From contig OY969889.1 in NCBI GenBank assembly GCA_963704335.1, positions 2,046,001 to 2,110,000 on the forward strand: a stretch of 64,000 nt of DNA, written 5' to 3'. Each line of letters starts with the position of its first letter. Within the stretch, counting starts at the first letter, position 1. Position numbers and translations under genes: made by a program. This document shows positions 42,665-50,421 of this stretch, piece after piece. The notes beneath the pieces were generated by a model. The model was given only the letters and a program-made list of their open reading frames with translations, had not been told where the DNA came from and did no database searches. The DNA comes from PALSA-612 sp963704335 (lineage in GTDB: Bacteria > Actinomycetota > Thermoleophilia > Gaiellales > Gaiellaceae).

Positions 42665-44949
42665 AAGTCCCCCTATCCTGGCTCCGCGACTACGTCGACG
42701 TCGACGTGCCGGTGACGGAGCTTGCGGAACGGCTGCTGTTCACGAGCTCCGAGGTAGGGCCGATCGAAACCCGCGGCGTCGCCGACACGGACGGCAACCT
42801 CGGCCTCTATCGCGTCGGGCGGGTGCTCGAGGCGGGCAAGCACCCCAACGCCGACCGGCTACAGCTGTGCTCGGTGGACGTGGGGGAGGGCGAGCCGCGT
42901 CAGATCGTCTGCGGCGCGTGGAACTTCTCGGCCGGCGCCACCGTTGCCGTCGCGCTGCCGGGCGCCGTGCTTCCGGACGGCAGGACGCTCGAGCGGGCAA
43001 AGCTCCGCGGCAGCGTCTCCGACGGGATGATCCTCTCCGAGCAGGAGCTCGAGCTCGGCGACGACCACGCGGGCATCATCGTCCTGGCCGACGAGTGGGA
43101 GCCAGGGTCGCCTCTCAGTGACGCGTTGCCGCTCTCGGACGTCGTGCTCGAGCTCGAGACGACTCACAACCGGCCCGACCTGCTCGGCATCTACGGCATC
43201 GCCCGCGAGGTGGCGGCCATCTTCGACTTGGAGCTGGCGCGCGCGCCCGGAGTCGATCCGGAACCGGCCGGCGAGGAGCCGGTGCAGATATCGATCGACG
43301 ATCTCGACGGTTGCCCTCGGTACATCGGCCGCCTGTTCAGAGACGTCGTGGTCGGCCCGTCGCCCCACTGGCTCAAGGCGCGGCTCGTGGCAGCGGGCAT
43401 GCGCCCGATCTCGAACGTCGTCGACGTGACGAACTACGTCATGCACGCGCTCGGCAGCCCGCTGCACGCGTTCGACTTCGACACGCTCGCGGGCGGCCAG
43501 ATCGGCGTGCGGCGCGCGAAGAAGGGAGAGCGCCTGCGGACGCTCGACGGGCAGGACCGCACGCTCGAGCCGGAGGACCTCCTGATCACGGACGGAGAGC
43601 GGCCGATCGCGATCGCCGGGATCATGGGCGGCGAGGAGACCGAGGTCTCCGAGTCGACGACGTCGGTGCTGCTGGAGGCTGCGAACTTCGAGCCCGTCGG
43701 CATCATGCGCTCGTCCGAGCGGCTGCGCCTGCGCTCAGAGGCGTCGAATCGCTGGGAGAAGGGCCAGGACCCGGAGGCGGCCCTTCAGGCTGCGCGCTTC
43801 GCCACCGAGCTGCTCGTCTCGCTGGCCGGCGCCCGCTGGATGGGACACGCCGACGTGCGCGCAGAGCCACAGCCCCCGGAGACCATCACCTATAGGCCCG
43901 AGCGCGCCGACCAGGTGACGGGAATCGAGATCGAGGAGGCGGAGCAGCGCCGCCGCCTCGAGCGCCTCGGGTTCGAGGTCGGCAGCGACTGGGCCGTGCG
44001 CGTCCCCACGTGGCGTGCCGGTGACGTCACACGCGAGATCGACGTCGTAGAGGAGGTCGCGCGCTTCGCCCTCGAGCGCGTGCCGGCCACGCAGCCGCTC
44101 CGCAGCGAGCTCAACGGCCGGCTCACCCACGCGCAGCGCATCCGCCGTCGTATCCAGGACACGCTCGTCGGCTTCGGCTTTGCGGAGGCATACACGTGGA
44201 GCCTGTTGTCGGAGGACCCGGTCCCGGGTGCGATCCGGCTCCCGGAGCCGCTGTCCACCGAGCAGGCGGTGCTGCGCACGGCGCTCGCAGACGGCCTCAT
44301 CGCCTCGGCCGCGAGGAACGTCGACGCGGGCAACGAAAACGTCGCGCTCTTCGAGCTCGCACACGTCTATCTGCCGAGCGGAGAGGAGCTGCCGGACGAG
44401 CGCTGGCACGTCGGCGGCATCGTCGAGGGCGGGTTCTCGCGCGCCAAGGGCATCGTCGAGGCGCTCTACGCCGTGCTGCACGTGGAGGCGTCGTTCGATC
44501 GCGGCTCCTACCTCCGCTTCCCGGGAGCCGGAGCGAGGACGGAGGAAGGCTGGGTGCTCGAGCTCGCCGACGACCGCCTGCCGGGCGCCTGGGGTCTCTT
44601 CGAGCTCGACGTGGACGCCCTCATCGCACGCGTTCCGGAGCTCGTGGTCTACGAGGACGTGATCACGTACCCGGCGCTGAAGCAGGACCTCGCGTTCGCA
44701 GTTTCCGAGTCGATCATGGCGGCGGACCTCGTGGCCGCCGCTCGAGCTGCGGCAGGCCCCGAGCTGCGAGAGATGGTGGCCTTCGACGTCTATCGCGGCG
44801 AGCAGGCTGGTGAGGGGCGGAAGTCGATCGCGTTCCGCGTGTCGTTCCAGTCGGCCGAGCGGACGCTGTCCGACGGGGACGCGGCGGCTCTACGGGAGCG
44901 GATCGTCTCCGCGCTGGCGGCGCAGTACGACGCCGAGCTTCGCGCCTAG
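42661..44949 (+). CDS. pheT: Phenylalanyl-tRNA synthetase beta subunit
   Basis: A 762-residue beta subunit. Domain order is standard: start KVPLSWLRDYVDVDVP, tRNA-binding OB fold (about 40-155), B3/B4 editing domain (about 205-400, with NVVDVTNYVMHALGSPLHAFD), B5 domain, catalytic-like core and C-terminal ferredoxin-fold anticodon domain ending ALRERIVSALAAQYDAELRA. The start is TTG, overlapping the pheS stop as TTGA, so pheT depends on translational coupling to pheS. It ends four bases before the convergent DUF3618 gene. Confidence 0.95.
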   Translation: MKVPLSWLRDYVDVDVPVTELAERLLFTSSEVGPIETRGVADTDGNLGLYRVGRVLEAGKHPNADRLQLCSVDVGEGEPRQIVCGAWNFSAGATVAVALPGAVLPDGRTLERAKLRGSVSDGMILSEQELELGDDHAGIIVLADEWEPGSPLSDALPLSDVVLELETTHNRPDLLGIYGIAREVAAIFDLELARAPGVDPEPAGEEPVQISIDDLDGCPRYIGRLFRDVVVGPSPHWLKARLVAAGMRPISNVVDVTNYVMHALGSPLHAFDFDTLAGGQIGVRRAKKGERLRTLDGQDRTLEPEDLLITDGERPIAIAGIMGGEETEVSESTTSVLLEAANFEPVGIMRSSERLRLRSEASNRWEKGQDPEAALQAARFATELLVSLAGARWMGHADVRAEPQPPETITYRPERADQVTGIEIEEAEQRRRLERLGFEVGSDWAVRVPTWRAGDVTREIDVVEEVARFALERVPATQPLRSELNGRLTHAQRIRRRIQDTLVGFGFAEAYTWSLLSEDPVPGAIRLPEPLSTEQAVLRTALADGLIASAARNVDAGNENVALFELAHVYLPSGEELPDERWHVGGIVEGGFSRAKGIVEALYAVLHVEASFDRGSYLRFPGAGARTEEGWVLELADDRLPGAWGLFELDVDALIARVPELVVYEDVITYPALKQDLAFAVSESIMAADLVAAARAAAGPELREMVAFDVYRGEQAGEGRKSIAFRVSFQSAERTLSDGDAAALRERIVSALAAQYDAELRA

Positions 44950-44953
44950 CGAG

Positions 44954-45151
44954 CTAGCGCAGCCACCAGAGCACCTTGAGGGCGCTCCTCGCTGTCTTGC
45001 TCTTCGTCAGCACCCCGACCACGACAGCGGTGCCGATGGCATACGGGAGAACGGTGGCGGCATCCTGGCGCAGCCCATGGATCTCGCCGACAAGCGCCTG
45101 GCGCTCGGCTGCGATCTCCGCACGTACCTGCTCTGTCGTGCGCTTAGGCAT
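44954..45151 (-). CDS. DUF3618-type small membrane protein
   Basis: A 65-residue protein. N-terminal half RTTEQVRAEIAAERQALVGEI is the DUF3618 pattern (R-x-x-E-Q-I-R-x-E-I); a single membrane helix (about 38-52) and a short basic end follow. It is the last of three overlapping minus-strand genes and overlaps the holin-like gene by 8 bp. The function is unknown; such genes usually sit with the holin-superfamily III gene, as here. Confidence 0.75.
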   Translation of the reverse strand: MPKRTTEQVRAEIAAERQALVGEIHGLRQDAATVLPYAIGTAVVVGVLTKSKTARSALKVLWWLR

Positions 45152-45515
45152 CGCGTAGCTCCTGAGCGGTCGTCTGCGCCTCCTGGACGGCCTCCACGGG
45201 CCGCGCCGGGGTCGCCTTGCGGACAAAGCGCATTGCGAGGAAGACGAGGATGGCGGCTGTCAGCAGGAGCAGCCCCGACACGATGAGCAGCGCCCCCCAC
45301 AGGGGAAGCCATTCCGTAAGGCCGGCCGCCAGCGCGGCGAAGGCGAACCCGACCGAATAGAGGACTACGACGAGGGCGACGACCCCGAGCGCAGCGGCAA
45401 TGCCGATCCACTTCGCCTTGCGCTTGAGCTCGATGGTCGCCAGCTCGACCTGCAGGAGGGCGAGCGTGCGTGCCCGCTCCTGGATCTTCTTGACGCGGTC
45501 GGCGATGGCGCGCAT
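45144..45515 (-). CDS. Putative actinobacterial Holin-X / holin superfamily III membrane protein
   Basis: A 123-residue protein with a basic N-terminal helix (RVKKIQERARTLALLQVEL) and two membrane helices (about residues 37-58 and 70-95) joined by a short turn, the layout of the actinobacterial phage_holin_3_6 family. These are housekeeping envelope proteins in non-phage contexts; the name reflects fold similarity only. ATG overlaps the upstream gene's stop as ATGA, and its own end overlaps the DUF3618 gene. Confidence 0.75.
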   Translation of the reverse strand: MRAIADRVKKIQERARTLALLQVELATIELKRKAKWIGIAAALGVVALVVVLYSVGFAFAALAAGLTEWLPLWGALLIVSGLLLLTAAILVFLAMRFVRKATPARPVEAVQEAQTTAQELRDA

Positions 45516-46189
45516 CAGACCGCCCTGTCGGAGACGACGAACGTCGGTCCCTGGGTGAGGACGGGCTGAGTGTCGGAGAGCACTTCCAACAGTCTAAGCC
45601 CACCGGGAATGCCGAGCTCGTCGAGACGCTCGAGGCAGCGACGTGCCATCTGGGGCGCTGCGCCGTAGCCGAAGCGGTGTGCAACGCGGAAGCGGAAGGC
45701 CAGCGACCCTTTGTGACGGGAGGGATTGAGCGGCGCGAGGGCGAGCGCAGCGGGAGCCAGCTCGTCGCTGGAGCGGAGCTCGACGACGCACAGGAGGTCG
45801 CTCCAGTCGTCGGGCAGGCCCTTGACGAGCTCGTCCCAGGTGGCCGCGAGCCGTGTGCCAGGCGTTTTGGACTGTGACGCAGCGGCCGGTGCCACCGGCT
45901 CCACGGTCTCGCCCGCTGCGGCGGCCTCGAGCGTGCCGCGGATTCCCTGTGCGTCGAGCCGGGCGAGGAGTCGGCGCACAACTCCAGGCCCCGCTTCCCC
46001 TCCAGAGGTGACCCGCAGGTGCACCTCGTCACCGACAACGCCCGGGCTCAGCGATCCGAGCAGCGCCGCGGCGGGCGGAGCGTCAGCCGAGCGAGCCAGC
46101 CGAAGCCGCAGGCCGAGCTCGGTCCAACCCTCAGCAAGCTCGGCAACCAGGCGGTCCCACTGCGCGACTAGCCCCACGCCTTGCAGCAT
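45515..46189 (-). CDS. Protein of unknown function with an internal duplication
   Basis: A 224-residue soluble protein built from two similar halves of about 85 residues. Half one begins QWDRLVAELAEGWTELGLRL and ends RLLARLDAQGIRGTLEA; half two begins TWDELVKGLPDDWSDLLCVV and ends RCLERLDELGIPGGLRLLEV. An Ala/Pro/Thr linker joins them. I recognise no family. ATG 46189 is assumed; the frame is open further but would run into the divergent E1 gene's promoter. First of three overlapping genes on this strand. Confidence 0.65.
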   Translation of the reverse strand: MLQGVGLVAQWDRLVAELAEGWTELGLRLRLARSADAPPAAALLGSLSPGVVGDEVHLRVTSGGEAGPGVVRRLLARLDAQGIRGTLEAAAAGETVEPVAPAAASQSKTPGTRLAATWDELVKGLPDDWSDLLCVVELRSSDELAPAALALAPLNPSRHKGSLAFRFRVAHRFGYGAAPQMARRCLERLDELGIPGGLRLLEVLSDTQPVLTQGPTFVVSDRAV

Positions 46190-46201
46190 AAACTCAGGCT
46201 C

Positions 46202-47179
46202 GTGGCCGAGACACGGACAGCCAGGAAGCGCGGGCTCTCTCAAGAGCGTCTGAGACAGCTCTACCGCGAGATGTTGCTGATCCGGCATTTCGAGGAGAAG
46301 GTCGAGGAGCAGTTCCGCGCAGGCGAGCTGCCCGGTTTCCTACATGTCGCCATCGGACAGGAGGCCGTCGCCGTCGGCGTGGCGAGCGCCATGGCCGAGG
46401 GGGACGTCTTCGCGTCCACCCACAGGGCTCATGGTCACGCGCTCGCGCGGGGCTCCCACCCCGACGCGCTGATGGCGGAGCTCTACGGGAAGGTGGAGGG
46501 CGTGTCGCGCGGGTACGGGGGCTCGATGCACCTGTACGACGTCGAGCGCGGCAACCTCGGAGCGAACGCGGTCGTCGGCGGCGGCTTGCCCATGATTGCC
46601 GGCGCCGCGCTTGCCTTTCACATGCGCGGCGAGCCACGCGTTGCCGTGGCGTTCTTCGGCGACGGCGCGACCAATATCGGCACGTTCCACGAGGCGCTCA
46701 ACCTGGCGCAGCTGTGGAAGCTGCCGGCGCTGTTCGTCTGCGAGAACAACCACTATGCCGAGTCGACGCCCACGCATCAGCAGCTGCCGATCACGGACCT
46801 CTCCAAGCGCGCGGTTGCGTTCGGGATGCGCTCGATGACGGTCGACGGGCAGGACGTGGAGGCGGTCCACGCCACGACGACCAGGGCGCTGGCGCACGCG
46901 CGCAAGGGCAACGGGCCGGTGTTCCTGCTGGCCGAGACGTACCGTCTCGTCGGCCACTACGTCGGCGATCCGCAGGTCTACCGGCCGAAGGGCGAGCTGC
47001 AGGAGCTTCGCGAGACGCAGGATCCCCTGGACAAGCTCCAGCCGCGTCTCGGCCTGTCCGACGACGAACTAACGGCGATCGACGGCGAGGTCGTGCGAAT
47101 GGTCGAAGGCTCCGTCGAGTTCGCGCGCAACGCGACCGAGCACAAGCCCGAGGACGCCCTCGAGAACGTGTATGCCTGA
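46202..47179 (+). CDS. 2-oxoacid dehydrogenase E1 component, alpha subunit (pyruvate/acetoin type)
   Basis: A 325-residue thiamine-diphosphate enzyme subunit. The TPP-binding motif FFGDGATNIGTFHEALNLA and the preceding SMHLYDVERGNLGANAVVGG are as in pyruvate and acetoin dehydrogenase E1 alpha. HRAHGHALARG matches the phospho-loop region. It decarboxylates the 2-oxoacid with the beta subunit and passes the acyl group to the lipoyl-E2. GTG 46202 is preferred since TAAACT (46189-46194) lies seven bases upstream. The beta subunit gene overlaps by 8 bp. Pyruvate versus acetoin cannot be settled from sequence alone. Confidence 0.88.
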   Translation: MAETRTARKRGLSQERLRQLYREMLLIRHFEEKVEEQFRAGELPGFLHVAIGQEAVAVGVASAMAEGDVFASTHRAHGHALARGSHPDALMAELYGKVEGVSRGYGGSMHLYDVERGNLGANAVVGGGLPMIAGAALAFHMRGEPRVAVAFFGDGATNIGTFHEALNLAQLWKLPALFVCENNHYAESTPTHQQLPITDLSKRAVAFGMRSMTVDGQDVEAVHATTTRALAHARKGNGPVFLLAETYRLVGHYVGDPQVYRPKGELQELRETQDPLDKLQPRLGLSDDELTAIDGEVVRMVEGSVEFARNATEHKPEDALENVYA

Positions 47180-48152
47180 GCTCACTTACCGAGAGGCGGT
47201 CCGCGACGCGATGTCGCAGGCGATGCGGCGCGACGAGGACGTGTTCATCATGGGCGAGGACATCGCCGAGATGGGCGGCTCGATGGGCGTCACCCAGGGC
47301 ATGCTCAGCGAGTTCGGGCCGGAACGTGTCCGCAACACGCCGATCTCGGAGATGGCGCTCGTCGGCTCGGGCATGGGCGCGGCGATCATGGGCATGCGCC
47401 CGATCGTGGAGGTGATGTACGAAGACTTCTTGACGCTCGCGATGGAGCAGCTCGTGAACCAGGCGGCGAAGCACCGCTACATGTCGGGCGGCCAGGTCAA
47501 GGTGCCGCTGACCGTTCGCACACAGGGTGGAGCAGGCTGGTCACCGGGCGCTCAGCACGCGCAGCAGGTGGAGGCGTGGTTCTGTCACGTGCCGGGCCTG
47601 AAGGTCGTGTTTGCGTCGACTGCGTCCGACGTCCGCGGCCTGTTGTGGTCCGCGATCTACGACGACAATCCCGTCGTCTTCTTCGAGCACCGAACGCTCT
47701 ATCCGCTCAAGGAGGACGTGCCGGAGGAGCTCGAGCCGATCCCGCTCGGCCAGGCACGCATCCACCGCGAAGGAAGCGACGTGACTGTGATCGCCATCGG
47801 CCGGCTCGTGCACGACGCCTTGCGTGCGGCCGAGGAGGCGGAGGCGGACGGGATCTCGGTCGAGGTGCTCGACCCGCGCACGCTGCAGCCGCTCGACGAC
47901 GGGGCCATCGTCTCGTCCGTCAAGAAGACCAGCCGCTGTGTCGTGGCCCACGAGGCTGTCACCCGCATGGGCTTCGGAGCCGAGGTGACGGCCGTCGTCC
48001 AGGAGCAGGCCTTCGACTGGCTCGATGCGCCGGTGGAGCGGGTGGGCGCGAAGTTCGCGCCGCTGCCATTCGCCCCGGTGATGGAGCAGTACGTCGTCCC
48101 GCATGCGGAGGACGTACTGGACGCGATCCGTCGTACGGTCGGTCGTGGCTAG
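47172..48152 (+). CDS. 2-oxoacid dehydrogenase E1 component, beta subunit
   Basis: A 326-residue transketolase-like beta subunit with the usual start ELTYREAVRDAMSQAMRRDEDVF and conserved MGEDIAEMGG, GMRPIVEVMYEDF and QGGAGWSPGAQHAQ loops. The C-terminal transketolase domain has SDVTVIAIGRLVHDAL and VEVLDPRTLQPLD. The start overlaps the alpha gene and the stop overlaps the E2 GTG by 8 bp, so all three are translated in one operon. Confidence 0.9.
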   Translation: MPELTYREAVRDAMSQAMRRDEDVFIMGEDIAEMGGSMGVTQGMLSEFGPERVRNTPISEMALVGSGMGAAIMGMRPIVEVMYEDFLTLAMEQLVNQAAKHRYMSGGQVKVPLTVRTQGGAGWSPGAQHAQQVEAWFCHVPGLKVVFASTASDVRGLLWSAIYDDNPVVFFEHRTLYPLKEDVPEELEPIPLGQARIHREGSDVTVIAIGRLVHDALRAAEEAEADGISVEVLDPRTLQPLDDGAIVSSVKKTSRCVVAHEAVTRMGFGAEVTAVVQEQAFDWLDAPVERVGAKFAPLPFAPVMEQYVVPHAEDVLDAIRRTVGRG

Positions 48153-49431
48153 CGAGGTCAAGCTTCCCCGGCTCGGACAGGGGATGGAGTCGGGCACGAT
48201 CGTCAAGTGGCTGAAGGCCGAGGGCGACGCTGTCGACAAGGGCGAGCCGCTCTACGAGCTGGACACGGAGAAGGTGACCCAGGAGGTCGAGGCAGAAGCG
48301 GCCGGTGTCCTCCTGAAGATCGCGGTGTCCGAGGGTGAGGTTCCCGTCGGGACGACCATCGCCTACATCGGTGAGACCGGCGAGCAGGTGGCCGATGCGC
48401 AGGCGGAGCCCGAGCCTCCAGCCGAGAAGCCGGCACCGGACGAGCCCGAGCCGACGCCCGTCGCGGCCGTGCCGGCGACTCCCGAACGGCAGGAAGGCGA
48501 GCGGGTCAAGGCATCGCCGCTCGCGCGGCGCCTGGCCCGCGAGCAGGAGATCGACCTGGCCGCACTTACGGGAACAGGGCCGGACGGGCGCATCGTGGCC
48601 GAGGATGTCGAGCGCGCTGCGACGGCAGCGCCGCCCGCCGAGGCGCCACCGCCCGCCGAGGCGCCACCGGCTGCAGAGCCAGAGCCAGAGCCGGAACCGA
48701 CGCCGGAGCCGGAGCCGGAACCCGCCCCCGCCCCCGCCGTCACCTCGGTGCCCGCCGACGTCGAGCGTGTGCCGCTCACCTCCATCCGGCGCACGATCGC
48801 CCGGCGGCTGACGGACGCCTGGAAGGTGCCTGTCTTCCAGCTCGTCCTCTCGGCCGACATGGACGCGGTCAACCACTTCGTCGAGCGGCGCCGGGCGCTC
48901 GACCCCGACGAACGCGTCACGGTCACGGACGTGCTGGTCAAGGTCTGCGCCGCCGCCCTCGTGCGGCACCGCGCCGTCAACGTCCAGTTCACCGAGGAGG
49001 AGCTGCTCGTCTTCCCGCACGCGAACGTCGGCATCGCCGTCGCCACCGAGCGTGGGCTGGTCGTGCCGGTGGTGCACGGCGCCGAGCACCTCTCGCTCGC
49101 GGAGGTCGCCGCCGCGCGCGGCGACGTGGTGACGCGAGCGCGAGAGGGAAGGCTCCGCCAGGAGGATCTCGAGGGCGGCACGTTCACCATCTCCAACCTC
49201 GGCATGTTCGGCCTCGACCAGTTCACGGCCGTCCTGAACCCGCCGCAGGCGGCGATCCTCGCCGTGGGTGCGAGCCAGGAACGACCGGTCGTCTGGGACG
49301 GCCAGATCGTCGCCCGCCCGACGATGACGATGACGCTGACCTGCGACCACCGCGCCGTCGACGGCGCGCCCGCGGCGGAGTTCCTGGAGACGGTGAAGGC
49401 GATGCTCGAGGATCTGTCTCTGGCGCTGTGA
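48145..49431 (+). CDS. Dihydrolipoamide acyltransferase (E2)
   Basis: A 428-residue E2. One N-terminal lipoyl domain (1-80) with the lipoylated Lys in ELDTEKVTQEVEA, a Pro/Glu/Ala linker, a peripheral-subunit-binding domain (SPLARRLAREQEIDLAALTG, about 125-160), a second longer PAE linker (EPEPEPTPEPEPEP) and the catalytic domain with DVLVKVCAAALVRH and the active-site HRAVDGAPAAEF. It transfers the acyl group to CoA. E3 (lpd) is found 1 kb downstream, beyond two unrelated small genes. Confidence 0.92.
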   Translation: MASEVKLPRLGQGMESGTIVKWLKAEGDAVDKGEPLYELDTEKVTQEVEAEAAGVLLKIAVSEGEVPVGTTIAYIGETGEQVADAQAEPEPPAEKPAPDEPEPTPVAAVPATPERQEGERVKASPLARRLAREQEIDLAALTGTGPDGRIVAEDVERAATAAPPAEAPPPAEAPPAAEPEPEPEPTPEPEPEPAPAPAVTSVPADVERVPLTSIRRTIARRLTDAWKVPVFQLVLSADMDAVNHFVERRRALDPDERVTVTDVLVKVCAAALVRHRAVNVQFTEEELLVFPHANVGIAVATERGLVVPVVHGAEHLSLAEVAAARGDVVTRAREGRLRQEDLEGGTFTISNLGMFGLDQFTAVLNPPQAAILAVGASQERPVVWDGQIVARPTMTMTLTCDHRAVDGAPAAEFLETVKAMLEDLSLAL

Positions 49432-49441
49432 GGGCCGCGAC

Positions 49442-49900
49442 GTGATTCGCCGAGGCGACGCGAACGACACGGCGTTCCTCCGCGACATGCTGCGGCACGC
49501 GTATTACTGGCGCTGGGAGGAGCCCGAGCTCCGCGACCTGCCGGTCTCGCGCTACGTAGAGGGCTGGGGGCGGCCCGGAGACCGGGCGCTCGTCCTCATC
49601 GAGGGCTTCCAGCCGGTCGGCGCCGCGTGGTACCGGCTGTTCTCGGAGGCGCAGCCGGGCTACGGCTTCGTCGACGAGCAGACGCCGGAGCTGACGATCG
49701 CCGTCGTGCCGAGCCGCCGCGGCCGCGGGTACGGAGCGGAGCTGCTCGCGGCGCTGCTCTCGCAGGCGAAGGAGGACGGCTACAGCGCTGTGAGCCTCAG
49801 CGTGGAGCCCGACAACCCCGCGCTCGCGCTGTACGAGCGGCACGGCTTCGAGAAGGTCGGCGAGCGCGGCGGCGCGTGGATCATGGGCGCGACGCTCTGA
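49442..49900 (+). CDS. GNAT-family N-acetyltransferase
   Basis: A 152-residue GNAT domain: acetyl-CoA loop LTIAVVPSRRGRGYGAELLA and the C-terminal NPALALYERHGFEKVGERG are diagnostic. GTG 49442 lies 10 bp after the E2 stop, so it may ride on the same transcript. The acceptor is unknown. It converges with the VOC gene. Confidence 0.85.
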   Translation: MIRRGDANDTAFLRDMLRHAYYWRWEEPELRDLPVSRYVEGWGRPGDRALVLIEGFQPVGAAWYRLFSEAQPGYGFVDEQTPELTIAVVPSRRGRGYGAELLAALLSQAKEDGYSAVSLSVEPDNPALALYERHGFEKVGERGGAWIMGATL

Positions 49901-49909
49901 GCCCGGCGG

Positions 49910-50221
49910 CTACTGCAGCTCGACGAGGCGGCCGTCGGGGTCCGTGATGTACGCCGACCGGCCCCAGTCGTAGTCCTTGGCCTCCGTGCCGAGCCGCATC
50001 GCCTCGGCGTCGACGTCCTCGACCCGAATTGCGAAGTGGTCGCTGTTGGGCGGCATCCCCTCCTGCGGCTCCCCGCGCACGTGGACGAGGAGCGTCACCC
50101 CGTCGATTTCGAACGTCGCGCCGCCCGGCCAGGACGCCGTCGGCTCGCGCCCGAGCACCCGCCGGTAGAAGTCGACGAGAGCCTCCACATCGTCGGTGAA
50201 CAGCGCGATCTCGCTGAGCAC
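49910..50221 (-). CDS. VOC-family (glyoxalase-like) protein
   Basis: A 103-residue single VOC module: EIALFTDDVEALVDFYRRVLG, then FEIDGVTLLVHV and ITDPDGRLVELQ. It lacks the first His of glyoxalase I and has its terminal Glu, so a metal site is uncertain. The GTG start is 34 nt downstream of the 3' end of the structured element at 50256-50420, which lies in the same orientation. Confidence 0.8.
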   Translation of the reverse strand: MLSEIALFTDDVEALVDFYRRVLGREPTASWPGGATFEIDGVTLLVHVRGEPQEGMPPNSDHFAIRVEDVDAEAMRLGTEAKDYDWGRSAYITDPDGRLVELQ

Positions 50222-50255
50222 GTCACGAACAAGCTAGTCGATAGGATCGGTTTGT

Positions 50256-50420
50256 GGACTCCCTTCGAAACGAAGCCTTGAGTCGCCAGGCCGCGCTCGA
50301 CGGCGCGATGCGGCGTCCTCAGTCGCACCCATATCGCAGCGGATATGGGCGCTCCCTGCGTCCTTGCTTCGCACCGCCACATCGCGCCCTGGCAACGAAG
50401 CGTCATTCCGAAGTGAGTCC
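50256..50420 (-). ncRNA. Candidate structured RNA element, copy B
   Basis: Minus-strand counterpart of the element at 17975. P1 pairs 50409-50420 with 50256-50267 (12 bp, one mismatch), P2 50388-50396 with 50282-50290, P3 50380-50387 with 50303-50310, P4 50342-50352 with 50325-50335. The shared blocks are at 50351-50367 (17 of 17 identical to copy A) and 50309-50326 (17 of 18). GAATGACGCTTC follows P1. Its 5' end abuts the divergent lpd gene (ATG 50422). P1 and P4 share almost no sequence with copy A yet pair as well. Confidence 0.7.
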
Positions 50421-50421
50421 G

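Noticed and set aside
45144..45515. Prophage lysis module
   Set aside because: The holin-like protein belongs to a chromosomal actinobacterial family and no endolysin, integrase or structural phage gene is nearby.
50254..50421. N-terminal extension of dihydrolipoamide dehydrogenase
   Set aside because: It is encoded by the structured element and has no homology; the FAD motif starts normally six residues after ATG 50422.
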